NCBI GenBank assembly: GCA_012798275.1
Contig: JAAZNO010000108.1
Coordinates: forward strand, 1-25,250
Direction of reading: 5' to 3'
Origin: Chloroflexota bacterium
GTDB lineage: Bacteria; Chloroflexota; Anaerolineae; B4-G1; SLSP01
Length of the DNA: 25,250 nt
The notes below the pieces were generated by a model. That model was not told where the DNA came from and ran no database searches. It saw only the letters and a list, made by a program, of their open reading frames with translations. The stretch's first letter is position 1, and the number at the start of each line of letters is the position of its first letter. A program made the translations under genes and the position numbers. Shown one piece after another: positions 1 through 7,553 of this stretch.

Positions 1-120
1 ATTGAAACCCACATAGGTCACGCCGCCGATGGCTTCATATAGCCGGAAGCGCGCGGACGCGACGACTTGCGCCACCCGCTCCAGTGATTCATCCCGCGCC
101 TTGCCTTCTTCAAAAATAGT
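1..120 (-). CDS. Fragment of an unidentified CDS running off the left edge
   Basis: One minus-strand frame is open from the repeat at about 120 to the window edge (40 codons), and its third codon positions are GC-rich like the real genes nearby. It reads ...ESLERVAQVVASARFRLYE... and I do not recognise a family. There is no ATG in this frame: the first stop upstream is the TGA at 154-156, and the only plausible start I see is an internal GTG in ERV, or an ATT. Its 5' end lies exactly where a dispersed repeat begins, so the gene may be truncated or its start replaced by the repeat. Identity is unknown. Confidence 0.35.
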
Positions 121-165
121 GAGCCGTGAGTAGAGAGTAGCTGCAATCCCTGCTCACGACTCACA
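109..165 (+). repeat. Dispersed repeat, copy 1 (AAATAG head with GTGAG-rich tail)
   Basis: The sequence TTCAAAAATAG followed by TGAGCCGTGAGTAGAGAG and TGCTCACGACTCAC matches the copy at 14300-14371, which carries the same TGCTCACGACTCAC and TTCAAAAATAG elements. It is the first of seven related intergenic repeats in the window. No gene was found between this repeat and the end of the glycosyltransferase at 247. Confidence 0.6.
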
Positions 166-200
166 TTCTCTTGCTTGCAAGGTGTGCGCCAGCATTCATA

Positions 201-225
201 CGGCCGGGGATTCTATCCCCAGCCG
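201..225 (-). terminator. Possible hairpin terminator of the membrane glycosyltransferase
   Basis: CGGC-c-GGGGAT, loop TCT, ATCCCC-a-GCCG forms a stem of ten pairs with one mismatch, about 21 nt beyond the stop of the minus-strand gene ending at 247. No T-tract follows, so termination is uncertain. A related hairpin with the core GGAT-tcc-ATCC sits at about 14257-14279, so this may be a repeat element instead. Confidence 0.35.
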
Positions 226-246
226 GCGCATCGCCGCTCGATTCTT

Positions 247-2142
247 TCACGGTTGGACCGTGAGCGCACCCAAAACGACCACATCGCCGTCCGAGGCCAC
301 CGGCAACCGCTCCCCAGAAAAGCGGTACATCCCCGCCTGCAGCGTATAGGTCCCCGGCGGCAGGGTCGGCGGCAGCCACACGCCGTACCGATCAACGAGC
401 GCCTCGCCCACAGTCCAGTCTACGGTGGGAAGGAAGCCCTGTCCCGGTTCGGCGTCGTTCTGCGCCGCCAACGTCCCATCGGCGGCCATGAGGTGGATGA
501 AGACCTTCACCCGCTCAGGCGGCGCGGCAAGCGCCCGCCAAAACAACGTCACCGGCACAATGTCGCCGGGAGCACACACCGTCACCGGCAGCGACACGCC
601 CTCCAGAAGCGCCCATTCCCCCACCCCCACATCGAGCCGCGTCCGCGGCACCTCATCCAGCGGCCCCAACCCGTATTCCGCCAGCCGGACATCGCCAATC
701 CACGTGTCGCGCGCTTTGTAGGCGCGCTGCGCCAGCAGGCGCTCGATGCGATGATGCGGATCGGATTCCACATCGCCCCAGTAGAGCACGAACAGCCGGG
801 GCGGCGCTGGCGCGAGCACCCCCTCCACCCACGCCGTCGCCGCTTCCTCCGTGGGATGATAGGGCGCGGGCAGCACGTGCGGCCCATGGAAGTAATAGGT
901 GAACACCTCCCACTGATTGGGCGCGCTCAGCAGCACCGTCGCCTCCGCGCCCCCTTCCGCCACAATCCGCGCCGCGATGCCCCGATAATCGGCCCGCGCA
1001 TAGGCGGGATTGGTGTAGAGATTGCGCAACGAGACGCCCCACACCGGGGCGAACGCCAGCCATAACACCAGCGCCACCCGCTGCGAAGGCCGCATCAGGC
1101 CACGCGGCCCCCCCTCGCTCCGTTGCGGCCCACGCAACGGCAACGCCAGCAGCACCCCCAGCGGCGCCACCGAGAGGGTGAGGAATTTGAGGTAAGCGGG
1201 ACGATAAATGCCCAGCGCGGCGATCAGCGTGAGGGGCAACAGGGCCGTGAAGAACGCCGCCAGCGTCGCAAAACGCAGCGGCGGACGGCGAACGGCAAGC
1301 AACGCCAGCAGCAGTCCGGCGCTGACGAGCGCCAGACGCCCGGCATCCGCGGGCAGCGTGACGCCCGCCAGCAGTGTGTGGATCATCTCGCGCCATGCCG
1401 GGCCGGAGTTGAGGTCCGGCGGACTCCATGAGGCCACTTTGAGCGCCGGACGCAGCCAGGGCAAAAAGGCGAGCGCGCTCAGGAGATGGGCAGCGATCCA
1501 CCAGCCGGCCTTGCGCCAGTTCCACGGCCGTTCCATGAGCCATGCCAGCCCAAAGGCGAGCTCCACGCCCAGCAAGAACAGCGCGTAGATGTATTGCGTG
1601 TAGAGGCCCAGGAGGATGCACGCCGCTAACGTCAGCGCCGACTTCGCGCCCACAGGTTTGGGCCGATCAGGGAAGAAGGCCAGCGCTGCCAGTAACGTCA
1701 ACGCCCCGGCGAGCGCCAGCAGCGCGTACATGCGGGCTTCCTGTCCGTAGTAGACCGCCAGCGGATGTGCCGCCACAAAGAAGGCCGCGCCCACGGCTAC
1801 CGCCCGTCCGCCGGCGCGCCGTCCCAACGCGGCGGCAGCGGCCACGGTGAGCACGCCACACAGGGCCGAGAAACTTCGCAGCGCCAGCTCCGAGTCGCCC
1901 GTTAAGGCGCGCCAACCGGCGAGGAGCAGATAATAGCCAGGGGGATGAATGTCGCCCGCCGCGCCCTCGATGATGAGCCGCAGGGAGCGTTCGACGAGGC
2001 GGGCCGTATTGCCCTCGTCGCTCCAGAGGGATTGCGCGTCGAGGCGATAGAAGCGCAACCCCGCGCCCAACCCCAGCGCCAACAGCAGCGCTCCCCACGT
2101 CAGCCAACGGGAGAATGACTTGCGCTCCACGTTCAGCGACAC
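247..2142 (-). CDS. Membrane glycosyltransferase, GT39/ArnT-PMT-like
   Basis: A polytopic membrane protein of about 631 residues that should transfer a sugar from a lipid-linked donor on the outer face of the membrane. After the first membrane helix (about 13-30) comes the LWSDEG motif (residues 39-44), with the Asp-Glu pair typical of PMT/ArnT enzymes, then DIHPPGYY (64-71) and YYGQEARMYAL, both characteristic of this superfamily. Many hydrophobic segments follow, and the last 150 or so residues are a soluble beta-rich domain (PVTLFWRAL, PPGTYTLQAGMY) common in chloroflexal homologues. The frame is open far upstream, but that part lies inside the Sua5-like gene. I therefore place the start at a GTG (2140-2142) that overlaps the Sua5 stop by 10 nt, and a second GTG at 2130 is the alternative. 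The acceptor is unknown. Confidence 0.85.
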   Translation of the reverse strand: MSLNVERKSFSRWLTWGALLLALGLGAGLRFYRLDAQSLWSDEGNTARLVERSLRLIIEGAAGDIHPPGYYLLLAGWRALTGDSELALRSFSALCGVLTVAAAAALGRRAGGRAVAVGAAFFVAAHPLAVYYGQEARMYALLALAGALTLLAALAFFPDRPKPVGAKSALTLAACILLGLYTQYIYALFLLGVELAFGLAWLMERPWNWRKAGWWIAAHLLSALAFLPWLRPALKVASWSPPDLNSGPAWREMIHTLLAGVTLPADAGRLALVSAGLLLALLAVRRPPLRFATLAAFFTALLPLTLIAALGIYRPAYLKFLTLSVAPLGVLLALPLRGPQRSEGGPRGLMRPSQRVALVLWLAFAPVWGVSLRNLYTNPAYARADYRGIAARIVAEGGAEATVLLSAPNQWEVFTYYFHGPHVLPAPYHPTEEAATAWVEGVLAPAPPRLFVLYWGDVESDPHHRIERLLAQRAYKARDTWIGDVRLAEYGLGPLDEVPRTRLDVGVGEWALLEGVSLPVTVCAPGDIVPVTLFWRALAAPPERVKVFIHLMAADGTLAAQNDAEPGQGFLPTVDWTVGEALVDRYGVWLPPTLPPGTYTLQAGMYRFSGERLPVASDGDVVVLGALTVQP

Positions 2143-2774
2143 GACTCCTGCGCCGTGGAAGAAAGGGCCGCCAGAATCCGTTCTTCGGGGATCGCGCCGC
2201 GCTGCACGACCGCCGGCGGCGTCGCCACACAATCCACCACCGTCGAAATCACCCCGTAGGGCGACGGGCCGCCATCGAGGATGAGCGACACCAGCTCGCC
2301 CAACTGCCCCACCGCCTCCGCTGCGGTGATGCACGAGGGGAAGCCAGAACGCGCCGCGCGTCCCACAATCAAATATCCGCCCATCGCCCTGAGCAGGCGC
2401 CGCAGCGGTTCGGAGCCGGGAACCCGCAAGGCGATGCGGGGCGATTGCAGGGGGAAGGGGAAGTCCGACGCTGCGGGCAGAATCACCGTCACGACGCCGG
2501 GCCAGAAAGCCCGCATCAGGCGCTCGGCGCTGGGAGTGAGGCGGGCCAGGCGTGCCGCCTCGGCGGCAGAATCCAACAGCAGCGGCAAGGCGAGCCACGG
2601 CGCAGTCTGACGGGGGCGATAGAGGGTGCGCACCATCGCGTCCAATGCCTCAGGGATGACGGCCACGCCATAGACGGTGTCGGTGGGGACCACGACAAGC
2701 CTGCCCGCGCGCAATTCCGTCACCGCCTGCGCGATGGCGCCCGGCTGCTGGATCGGCAGGCAAGGCGCGCTCAC
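2133..2774 (-). CDS. Sua5/YrdC/YciO-family protein (threonylcarbamoyl-AMP synthase-like)
   Basis: A protein of 213 residues whose fold matches the YrdC domain. Canonical members make threonylcarbamoyl-AMP from threonine, bicarbonate and ATP for tRNA t6A37. PTDTVYG (30-36) and ISTVVD (176-181) are clear family signatures. Two active-site motifs deviate. The usual KxR appears as RPR (53-55). Where SxSAN is expected, the sequence reads YLIVGRAAR (134-142), followed by the normally spaced SGFPSC. It may thus be a divergent or catalytically altered paralogue, so I give no gene symbol. The GTG start (2772-2774) overlaps the HAD stop as GTGA, which implies translational coupling. The frame is open further upstream, but only as a shadow of the HAD gene. 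Confidence 0.8.
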   Translation of the reverse strand: MSAPCLPIQQPGAIAQAVTELRAGRLVVVPTDTVYGVAVIPEALDAMVRTLYRPRQTAPWLALPLLLDSAAEAARLARLTPSAERLMRAFWPGVVTVILPAASDFPFPLQSPRIALRVPGSEPLRRLLRAMGGYLIVGRAARSGFPSCITAAEAVGQLGELVSLILDGGPSPYGVISTVVDCVATPPAVVQRGAIPEERILAALSSTAQESCR

Positions 2775-3577
2775 GCCGCCGTCTCCAAGACGAAACGCTC
2801 CAGGGCCGCCGCCACGCCATCCTCTGCCACAGGAGGGGCGATCCAATCAGCGACCGCCTGTAAGGCGGGGGTCGCGTTGCCCATCGCCACGCCGACTCCC
2901 GCCCATTGAACCATGGGGATGTCGTTTTCGTGGTCGCCGACCGCCAGCACTTCTTCGCGGGGAATGCCCAGGTGCGCGGCGAGCCAGGCCAGCCCCGCGC
3001 CCTTGTCCACCCCCTGAGGCACCACTTCAATGAAGCGATCGTGCGAGCGGAAGATCTGCGCGCGTCCGTTGAATGTGGCCCGCAACAAATCCCCTATCGC
3101 GGGGATCTCTTCCGCCTGCGCCACAAACAGCACCTTGTCAGGCGTGTGCTGCGTCAGGACGGCCTCCCAATCGGGGATCAGCGCCTTCTCCAGGCCCAAT
3201 AACGCCTCGTAGAAGGAGGGGAGCTCCCGCAACTCGCGCAGGAAGATCTCCCCATCGGCATAGAGTACCGTGTGCCAGTCGTGCTGTTCCGCCAGTGCGA
3301 TCGCCTCGCGGGCGATGTCCACGGGCAAGGGGATGCGAAGCAACGGCGTCAGCGCGTGGGTCCATTGGATCCAGCCGCCCTGACAGGCCAGGAGGGGCGC
3401 GTCCAGGTTCAGGTCGAGCGCATACGGCAGCACCGAGGGGAACATCCGTCCCGTCGCCAGCGTCACCAGCACGCCGCGCGCCTGCGCCGCAGCCAATGCC
3501 GCGCGCACCCGAGGCGCAATGCTCCGATCGGCCCCCATCACCGTCCCATCCAAATCAAATGCAGCCAGGCGTATCAT
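2771..3577 (-). CDS. Cof-type HAD-IIB family hydrolase
   Basis: A cytosolic HAD phosphatase of 268 residues, a normal length for the Cof/YbiV group. Motif I is FDLDGT (7-12), with Asp8 as the predicted nucleophile and Asp10 as the acid/base. Motif II is LATGR (Thr42). A C2-type cap domain occupies roughly residues 80-180, and motif IV is GDHENDIPM (214-222), which binds Mg2+. Substrates of this group are sugar or nucleotide phosphates and cannot be read from the sequence. The ATG is preceded by AGGAAAC at about 6 nt. It lies 33 nt after the PH-domain gene and overlaps the Sua5-like gene by 4 nt, so it is part of the same transcript. Confidence 0.92.
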   Translation of the reverse strand: MIRLAAFDLDGTVMGADRSIAPRVRAALAAAQARGVLVTLATGRMFPSVLPYALDLNLDAPLLACQGGWIQWTHALTPLLRIPLPVDIAREAIALAEQHDWHTVLYADGEIFLRELRELPSFYEALLGLEKALIPDWEAVLTQHTPDKVLFVAQAEEIPAIGDLLRATFNGRAQIFRSHDRFIEVVPQGVDKGAGLAWLAAHLGIPREEVLAVGDHENDIPMVQWAGVGVAMGNATPALQAVADWIAPPVAEDGVAAALERFVLETAA

Positions 3578-3610
3578 GCTTGTTTCCTAAACGTTATCGA
3601 AGACATCCCC

Positions 3611-4513
3611 TCACGAGGCGCCGAAAAGAATACTCAACGCCGCAATCCAGACGCTGACTTCCAGCAGCAGGAGCCCCAGCCACAGAATGCGGGTGAGCAT
3701 TCGCTCCCGGTGGTAGAAGATCACGCCGACGCCGCCATTCAGCACCAGGAAAATCGCTCCCAGCAGCGCCAGGTAGAAGATGCGATTGGCTTCGGCAATG
3801 AGAAGCGGCGCGCCCTGCGCATCCGTCTGCAAGACGATCTGCGGGGGTAGCGCGGGGAAGCGCCACGTGAGCAACGCCAGCAACAGCACCCACAGCAACA
3901 CGCTGCTGCCCAACAGCCCCCAGATCATGGAATCGCGCCAGGCCGGCCAATCGAAGAAGGCGGGATGCTGCTCCGACTCCTGCACTTCCTGCGTGGGCCC
4001 CATCTCACGCCGCTCGCTCAACGCGGTAAGGAAACCCTCCCGGTCAACGGGCGAGATCGCATAAGCGCGGTCGGCGGTTTGGATGAAGAGCATCCGCTCC
4101 GGCGGCGCCGAGGCGTAGAAGTAGATCGGTCCCAGCTCAGGCGCATAGCCCACTCCCACCCACAGGCCGGGCCAGCGCAGCACGCGGCGTAAGCGCATGC
4201 CCGTCACCTCCGAGGCAGGAAACACCCCTTGGATGGCGGCGAGGGGCACTTGCCGCTCATACGCGCCCCATTGGATGACGATGGCATTCCGGTCCAGGGT
4301 GTAGCCGGCGTGGCTGAGGCCCCATGTCCAGTAGGCGAGGAATCCCGCGCCCACCAGCGCCGCGAGCGCTCCAAGTCCCAACACGAAGGTGAGGATGGAG
4401 ATGGGATTGACCAGCGCCAATCCCAACATGGCAATGACGGCCAGGATCAACGCCGCCGTGAAAATGATGCCCAGGGCCTGGCCCAGGCGACCCTCGAGAC
4501 GCCACTCGGTCAC
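3611..4513 (-). CDS. PH-domain-containing membrane protein of unknown function
   Basis: The 300-residue protein has two N-terminal hydrophobic segments (about 13-35 and 40-65). A bacterial PH-like domain follows (about 70-165; GYTLDRNAIVIQWG, then VPLAAIQGVF, a pattern usual in bacterial PH proteins). The C-terminal half has three predicted membrane helices (about 193-216, 245-267 and 272-295). The function of such proteins is not established. The start is a GTG (4511-4513), one base after the recR stop, with GGAG about 8 nt upstream. The coupling to recR looks like operon packing and is not clear evidence of a recombination role. The family call rests on domain pattern, not on a database search. 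Confidence 0.75.
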   Translation of the reverse strand: MTEWRLEGRLGQALGIIFTAALILAVIAMLGLALVNPISILTFVLGLGALAALVGAGFLAYWTWGLSHAGYTLDRNAIVIQWGAYERQVPLAAIQGVFPASEVTGMRLRRVLRWPGLWVGVGYAPELGPIYFYASAPPERMLFIQTADRAYAISPVDREGFLTALSERREMGPTQEVQESEQHPAFFDWPAWRDSMIWGLLGSSVLLWVLLLALLTWRFPALPPQIVLQTDAQGAPLLIAEANRIFYLALLGAIFLVLNGGVGVIFYHRERMLTRILWLGLLLLEVSVWIAALSILFGAS

Positions 4514-4514
4514 G

Positions 4515-5120
4515 TCAGAGCTCCTGCCGGGATTCGAGGGCGCGGGTCAGCGTCACCGCGTCGGCGTATTCCAGGTCGCCGCCGACGGGCAGCCCCCGCC
4601 CCAGGCGGGTGATGCGCACCGGCAGTCCCTTCAGACGTCCGAGCAGATAAGCGGCAGTGTAATCGCCCTCGCTGGTGGGATTTGTCGCCAGGATCACCTC
4701 GCGGATCTGCCCCTGCTGCAAGCGGAGTTCCAGCTCTTTGATGCGCAGATCCTCGGCGAAGATGCCCTCCATCGGCGAGAGGGCGCCATTGAGGACATGG
4801 AACACGCCCCGGTATTGCTCGGTCCGTTCGAGCGCCAGCAGGTCCAGCGGCTCTTCGACCACACAGAGAAGCCCGTGATCGCGGGCGGGATCGGCGCAAA
4901 TGGGACAGGGGTCTTGCTCAGTCACGTTGAAGCACTGCGAGCAGAAACGGGTCTTTTCCACCAGGTTGTGCAGGGCATCCGCAAGGCGCAGAGCCAGTTC
5001 AGACCGCCCGCGCAAGAGGTAGAAGGCCAGCCGCGAGGCCGTCTTGGGTCCAATGCCGGGCAGTTCCGAGAAGGTCTCAAGCAGCTGCGTGACAGACGGG
5101 GGAACCGCACCCTGCGTCAT
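4515..5120 (-). CDS. recR: Recombination protein RecR
   Basis: At 201 residues this is the usual RecR length. RecR forms a ring and works with RecF/RecO to load RecA on gapped DNA. The N-terminal helix-hairpin-helix is LPGIGPKTASRLAFYLL (20-36). The zinc finger uses Cys60, Cys63, Cys72 and Cys75 (CSQC...CPIC), and a Toprim domain follows from about residue 81 (LLCVVEEPLDLLALE, then ILATNPTSEGDYTA). The ATG is three bases after the ybaB stop with no strong ribosome-binding site, so translation is probably coupled. The order dnaX-ybaB-recR is conserved across many bacteria and supports the call. Confidence 0.97.
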   Translation of the reverse strand: MTQGAVPPSVTQLLETFSELPGIGPKTASRLAFYLLRGRSELALRLADALHNLVEKTRFCSQCFNVTEQDPCPICADPARDHGLLCVVEEPLDLLALERTEQYRGVFHVLNGALSPMEGIFAEDLRIKELELRLQQGQIREVILATNPTSEGDYTAAYLLGRLKGLPVRITRLGRGLPVGGDLEYADAVTLTRALESRQEL

Positions 5121-5123
5121 GGA

Positions 5124-5456
5124 TTACAGGCCCGGAAGGCCCATCCCCCCGGTCACGGCTGACATGCGCTCCGCCATCAGCGCGCGCGCCTTCTGGATCG
5201 CCTCGTTCACGGCGGCCAGGATCAAGTCCTGCAGCATCTCGACATCTTCGGGATCCACCGCCTCCGGTTGGAGGGTGATGCTCTGCACCTCCAGCGCGCC
5301 GGTGATGGCGACTTCCACCGCGCCGCCGCCCGCGCTGGCCGTGACGACCTGCTGCTCCACCTCAGTCTGAATGCGTTCCACTTCCTGTTGCATCTGCTGC
5401 ACCTGGCGCATCAAGTTGCCAGGGTCCAACCGCATTCCACCACCTCGTCGTGACAT
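5124..5456 (-). CDS. ybaB: YbaB/EbfC family nucleoid-associated protein
   Basis: A small DNA-binding protein of 110 residues. It has the N-terminal helical part GNLMRQVQQMQQEVERIQTE, then GGGAVEVAITG and a C-terminal helix rich in Met/Ala, exactly the YbaB pattern. Family members bind DNA as dimers and are usually encoded between dnaX and recR, as here. The start at MSRRGGG is set by a strong AAAGGAGG 10 nt upstream, though an internal Met (MRLDPGN) is possible. The upstream gap to dnaX (255 nt) is almost filled by a heptanucleotide array, and the ribosome-binding site forms the edge of a dispersed-repeat head (5466-5480). Confidence 0.95.
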   Translation of the reverse strand: MSRRGGGMRLDPGNLMRQVQQMQQEVERIQTEVEQQVVTASAGGGAVEVAITGALEVQSITLQPEAVDPEDVEMLQDLILAAVNEAIQKARALMAERMSAVTGGMGLPGL

Positions 5457-5465
5457 TCCTGTAAT

Positions 5466-5515
5466 CCTCCTTTAAGATAGAAATCAGTGAGAAGGGAATA
5501 GGAAGTAGGAAGCAG
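5466..5515 (+). repeat. Dispersed repeat, copy 2 (head flanking the heptamer array)
   Basis: CTCCTTTAAGATAGAAATCAG at about 5467-5487 resembles the head shared by the other copies (CTCCTTCAAAAATAGAGATCAG at 14357). Its tail continues with GTGAGAAGGGAATAGGAAG and then into the heptanucleotide array. The CTCCTTT part is the complement of the ybaB ribosome-binding site. Confidence 0.55.
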
Positions 5516-5697
5516 AACTCGCAACTCCCAACTCCCAACTCGCAACTCCCAACTCGCAACTCGCAACTCCCAACTCACAACTCCCAATTCGCAACTCCCA
5601 ACTCGCAACTCGCAACTCCCAACTCGCAACTCCCAACTCCCAACTCGCAACTCCCAACTCGCAACTCCCAACTCCCAACTCCCAACTCGCAACTCAC
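5516..5697. repeat. Tandem heptanucleotide array, 26 units of AACTCSC
   Basis: Twenty-six consecutive 7-bp units fill 182 bp with no gap. Most are AACTCGC or AACTCCC, two are AACTCAC and one is AATTCGC; only the sixth base varies freely. Read on the minus strand, in the direction of dnaX-ybaB transcription, the unit is GSGAGTT. It starts 15 nt after the dnaX stop and would be transcribed if dnaX and ybaB are co-transcribed. The format resembles the short tandemly repeated heptanucleotides known from cyanobacteria. No minus-strand frame through it contains a stop, so long open frames cross it, but I do not consider it coding. Confidence 0.97.
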
Positions 5698-5711
5698 CGC
5701 TCCCGATTTCA

Positions 5712-7370
5712 TCAAAGCTCCACGATCTTGGGGGCGGCGCCAAGGTCCCGTTGCGCGCGTTGGATGAGCTCATCGTCTGCCAGGGGATCTGCCGGCGGCG
5801 GAGGGACAACGGGAGCTACCGGCGGCGATACTGACGGCGCCGTCCAGTCTTTCTCCAGCTCGCAGCGCACCTGCAGTGAGAATCCTAACAATTTTTCGAG
5901 CAATTGCTCGATCCGCGCGCGATTTTCGGGCGTGTTGGCCTTGCCGCGATGAAAACCGTGCTTGAATCCCAACACTAACAGACCGCTCTCGTCCCATCCC
6001 AGCGGGCGAGCGTCGCTCAACAAGGCCGAAAGGGAGAGGTCTACCGTCCGCATGTGCGTCTTGATCTCGTTCCAGCGGGCCGCTACGTCCTCCACGGAGC
6101 CCGGCGTCCCCGCCGCAGGCGCCGACAGTGACGGCGCAGCGCCGTGCATGGGCGCTTCAGACGCCACCGGGGACGGCGTCGGCTGCGCTGGCTGAGGACG
6201 CGCTGCCTGAGATTGGGGGGCCGGGGATGAGGCAACAGGCGCCGGCGAAGTCGTTCTTGGCGCCTCGCGGGCGGGCGCCGGTGACGGCGAGGGTGACGGC
6301 GTCAGCGCAGCTTCCACAAAGACGAGTTCCAGAGGCAATTGCGGCTGCCATCCCGCCCCCCGCTCGGCAGCAACCTCGCTGAAACGCCGCGCCGCGGTCA
6401 CCAGCCGCTCAGGATCCGCCTGACGCGCCAACTCCTGGAACTGAGAGCGTTCCTCGGCGGTGGGTTCCGTCCACAGCTCTCCGGCACCCATCCGCACCAA
6501 CAACAAGCCCCGCATGAACTCGGCCAGCTGGCGCGCCAGTTGGCGAGGATCCGCCCCGCCATCTACGGCGCGGTTGAGCACCTCCAACGCCTCCGCCGAT
6601 TGACCGGACAACCAGGCGCGTGCCAGGGCCTGGATCACCTCGCGCCGCTCAGCGCCCAAAATCAACCGCACTTGCTCAGCCGTAATCACACCGCTGCCGG
6701 ATAGCTGATCGAGCAGGCTGATCGCGTCGCGAACGCTGCCGGTCGCCGTGCGGGCGATCAGCTCCAACGCCTCTGGTTCGGCCTCGAAGCCCTCAGCGTC
6801 AACGATCTGCCGTAACCGCGCCACGAGCAGCTCCGTGGGGATGCGGCGGAACTCAAATCGCTGGCAGCGCGAGAGCACCGTCGCGGGGATTTTGTGGACT
6901 TCGGTGGTCGCCAGGATGAAGATCACGTGAGGGGGCGGCTCCTCCAACGTCTTGAGCAGCGCATTGAATGCCGACGTGGAAAGCATGTGCACTTCATCAA
7001 TGACATACACTTTGTAGCGCGCCTGCGCCGGCTGGAAGTTCACCCGTTCCAGCAGTTCCCGGACATTATCCACCCCCGTGTTCGAGGCCGCATCAATCTC
7101 CACCAGGTCAAGCAGGTTGCCGGCAGTCACCGCCCGACAAATCTCGCACTGATCACAGGGACGTTGCTCCAGGGGGGCCAGACAATTCACCGCTTTGGCC
7201 AGCAAGCGCGCCGTCGTCGTCTTGCCGGTGCCGCGCGGGCCGGCGAACAGGTAGGCGTGATGAAGATGGCCCAGGCGCAGCGCGTTCTGCAGGGTCCGCA
7301 CTACGTGCTCCTGCCCGATCAAATCCTCGAACGTCTGAGGACGCCATTTGCGATAGAGTGCTTGCGTCAT
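5712..7370 (-). CDS. dnaX: DNA polymerase III subunit gamma/tau
   Basis: The clamp-loader ATPase of the replisome, 552 residues. It begins MTQALYRKWRP, the standard DnaX N-terminus. Walker A is GPRGTGKT (44-51), the zinc module uses Cys63, Cys72, Cys75 and Cys78, Walker B is DEVH (125-128), the sensor-1 region is ATT (154-156) and the Arg-finger motif is SRC (167-169). A long Pro/Ala/Ser linker (about 360-425) precedes a C-terminal tau-like region. The frame stays open to 7523, but AAGGAGG just before the ATG at 7370 fixes the start. I saw no A-rich slippery stretch that would suggest programmed production of gamma. Confidence 0.97.
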   Translation of the reverse strand: MTQALYRKWRPQTFEDLIGQEHVVRTLQNALRLGHLHHAYLFAGPRGTGKTTTARLLAKAVNCLAPLEQRPCDQCEICRAVTAGNLLDLVEIDAASNTGVDNVRELLERVNFQPAQARYKVYVIDEVHMLSTSAFNALLKTLEEPPPHVIFILATTEVHKIPATVLSRCQRFEFRRIPTELLVARLRQIVDAEGFEAEPEALELIARTATGSVRDAISLLDQLSGSGVITAEQVRLILGAERREVIQALARAWLSGQSAEALEVLNRAVDGGADPRQLARQLAEFMRGLLLVRMGAGELWTEPTAEERSQFQELARQADPERLVTAARRFSEVAAERGAGWQPQLPLELVFVEAALTPSPSPSPAPAREAPRTTSPAPVASSPAPQSQAARPQPAQPTPSPVASEAPMHGAAPSLSAPAAGTPGSVEDVAARWNEIKTHMRTVDLSLSALLSDARPLGWDESGLLVLGFKHGFHRGKANTPENRARIEQLLEKLLGFSLQVRCELEKDWTAPSVSPPVAPVVPPPPADPLADDELIQRAQRDLGAAPKIVEL

Positions 7371-7395
7371 AGCCCTCCTTGCTCCACCGGAAGAT

Positions 7396-7423
7396 AGTCT
7401 ATCACGGATGGGCCGAGAGGCAA
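7396..7423 (-). promoter_or_regulatory. Candidate promoter of dnaX
   Basis: On the minus strand, TTGCCT (7418-7423) and TAGACT (7396-7401) are separated by 16 nt, about 26 nt before the dnaX start. Each hexamer matches the sigma-70 consensus at four of six positions, so this is only a candidate. Confidence 0.35.
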
Positions 7424-7428
7424 CCAGC

Positions 7429-7457
7429 TTGACAAGCGTCATAAAACTGATTACAAT
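7429..7457 (+). promoter_or_regulatory. Near-consensus sigma-70 promoter for the baeRF-like gene
   Basis: A perfect -35 TTGACA (7429-7434) lies 17 nt from TACAAT (7452-7457), a -10 box with five of six matches. Transcription would start near 7464 and read rightwards, giving a leader of about 283 nt before the start at 7747. This is the best promoter match in the window. Confidence 0.75.
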
Positions 7458-7490
7458 GAAAGTGACCAGGATAAAAGGGAAGGTGGGGTT

Positions 7491-7553
7491 ATGCGAGGGG
7501 TGCGTAACGATGTCCACAAACAAAGGGAGAAGACTGCGGGCGACCTGAATTAA
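7491..7553 (+). CDS. Possible 20-codon leader ORF
   Basis: ATG at 7491 with a GGAAGGTGGGG stretch 2-12 nt upstream reads MRGVRNDVHKQREKTAGDLN and stops at a TAA (7551-7553). The ORF begins about 27 nt after the predicted transcription start, and its stop lies inside the loop of a ten-pair hairpin (7532-7567). That geometry is compatible with a leader peptide whose translation affects folding of the mRNA. The peptide has no homologue that I recognise, and the short length makes chance possible. Confidence 0.3.
   Translation: MRGVRNDVHKQREKTAGDLN

Noticed and set aside
175..1065. 296-codon plus-strand frame opposite the membrane glycosyltransferase
   Set aside because: Shadow of the GT39 gene; rich in Arg, His, Gln and Pro, without domains.
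2143..2598. N-terminal extension of the membrane glycosyltransferase
   Set aside because: These about 150 codons lie wholly inside the Sua5-like gene, have Arg/Gly-rich shadow composition, and precede the true membrane helix.
5516..5697. CRISPR array
   Set aside because: Units are 7 bp and contiguous without spacers, and no cas genes are present.
5411..5809. Minus-strand open frames through the heptamer array encoding GSCELRV-type repeats
   Set aside because: The 7-bp unit has no stop in these frames, so openness is automatic. The frames overlap the ends of dnaX and ybaB and have no initiation signal.
5880..5925. A-rich stretch near the end of dnaX as a slippery site for gamma production
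   Set aside because: Only five consecutive A on the coding strand, at the extreme C-terminal part; not in the usual position and not a slippery heptamer.
7371..7523. N-terminal extension of DnaX
   Set aside because: The family starts at MTQALYRKWRP, with AAGGAGG directly upstream; the extension crosses the promoters.
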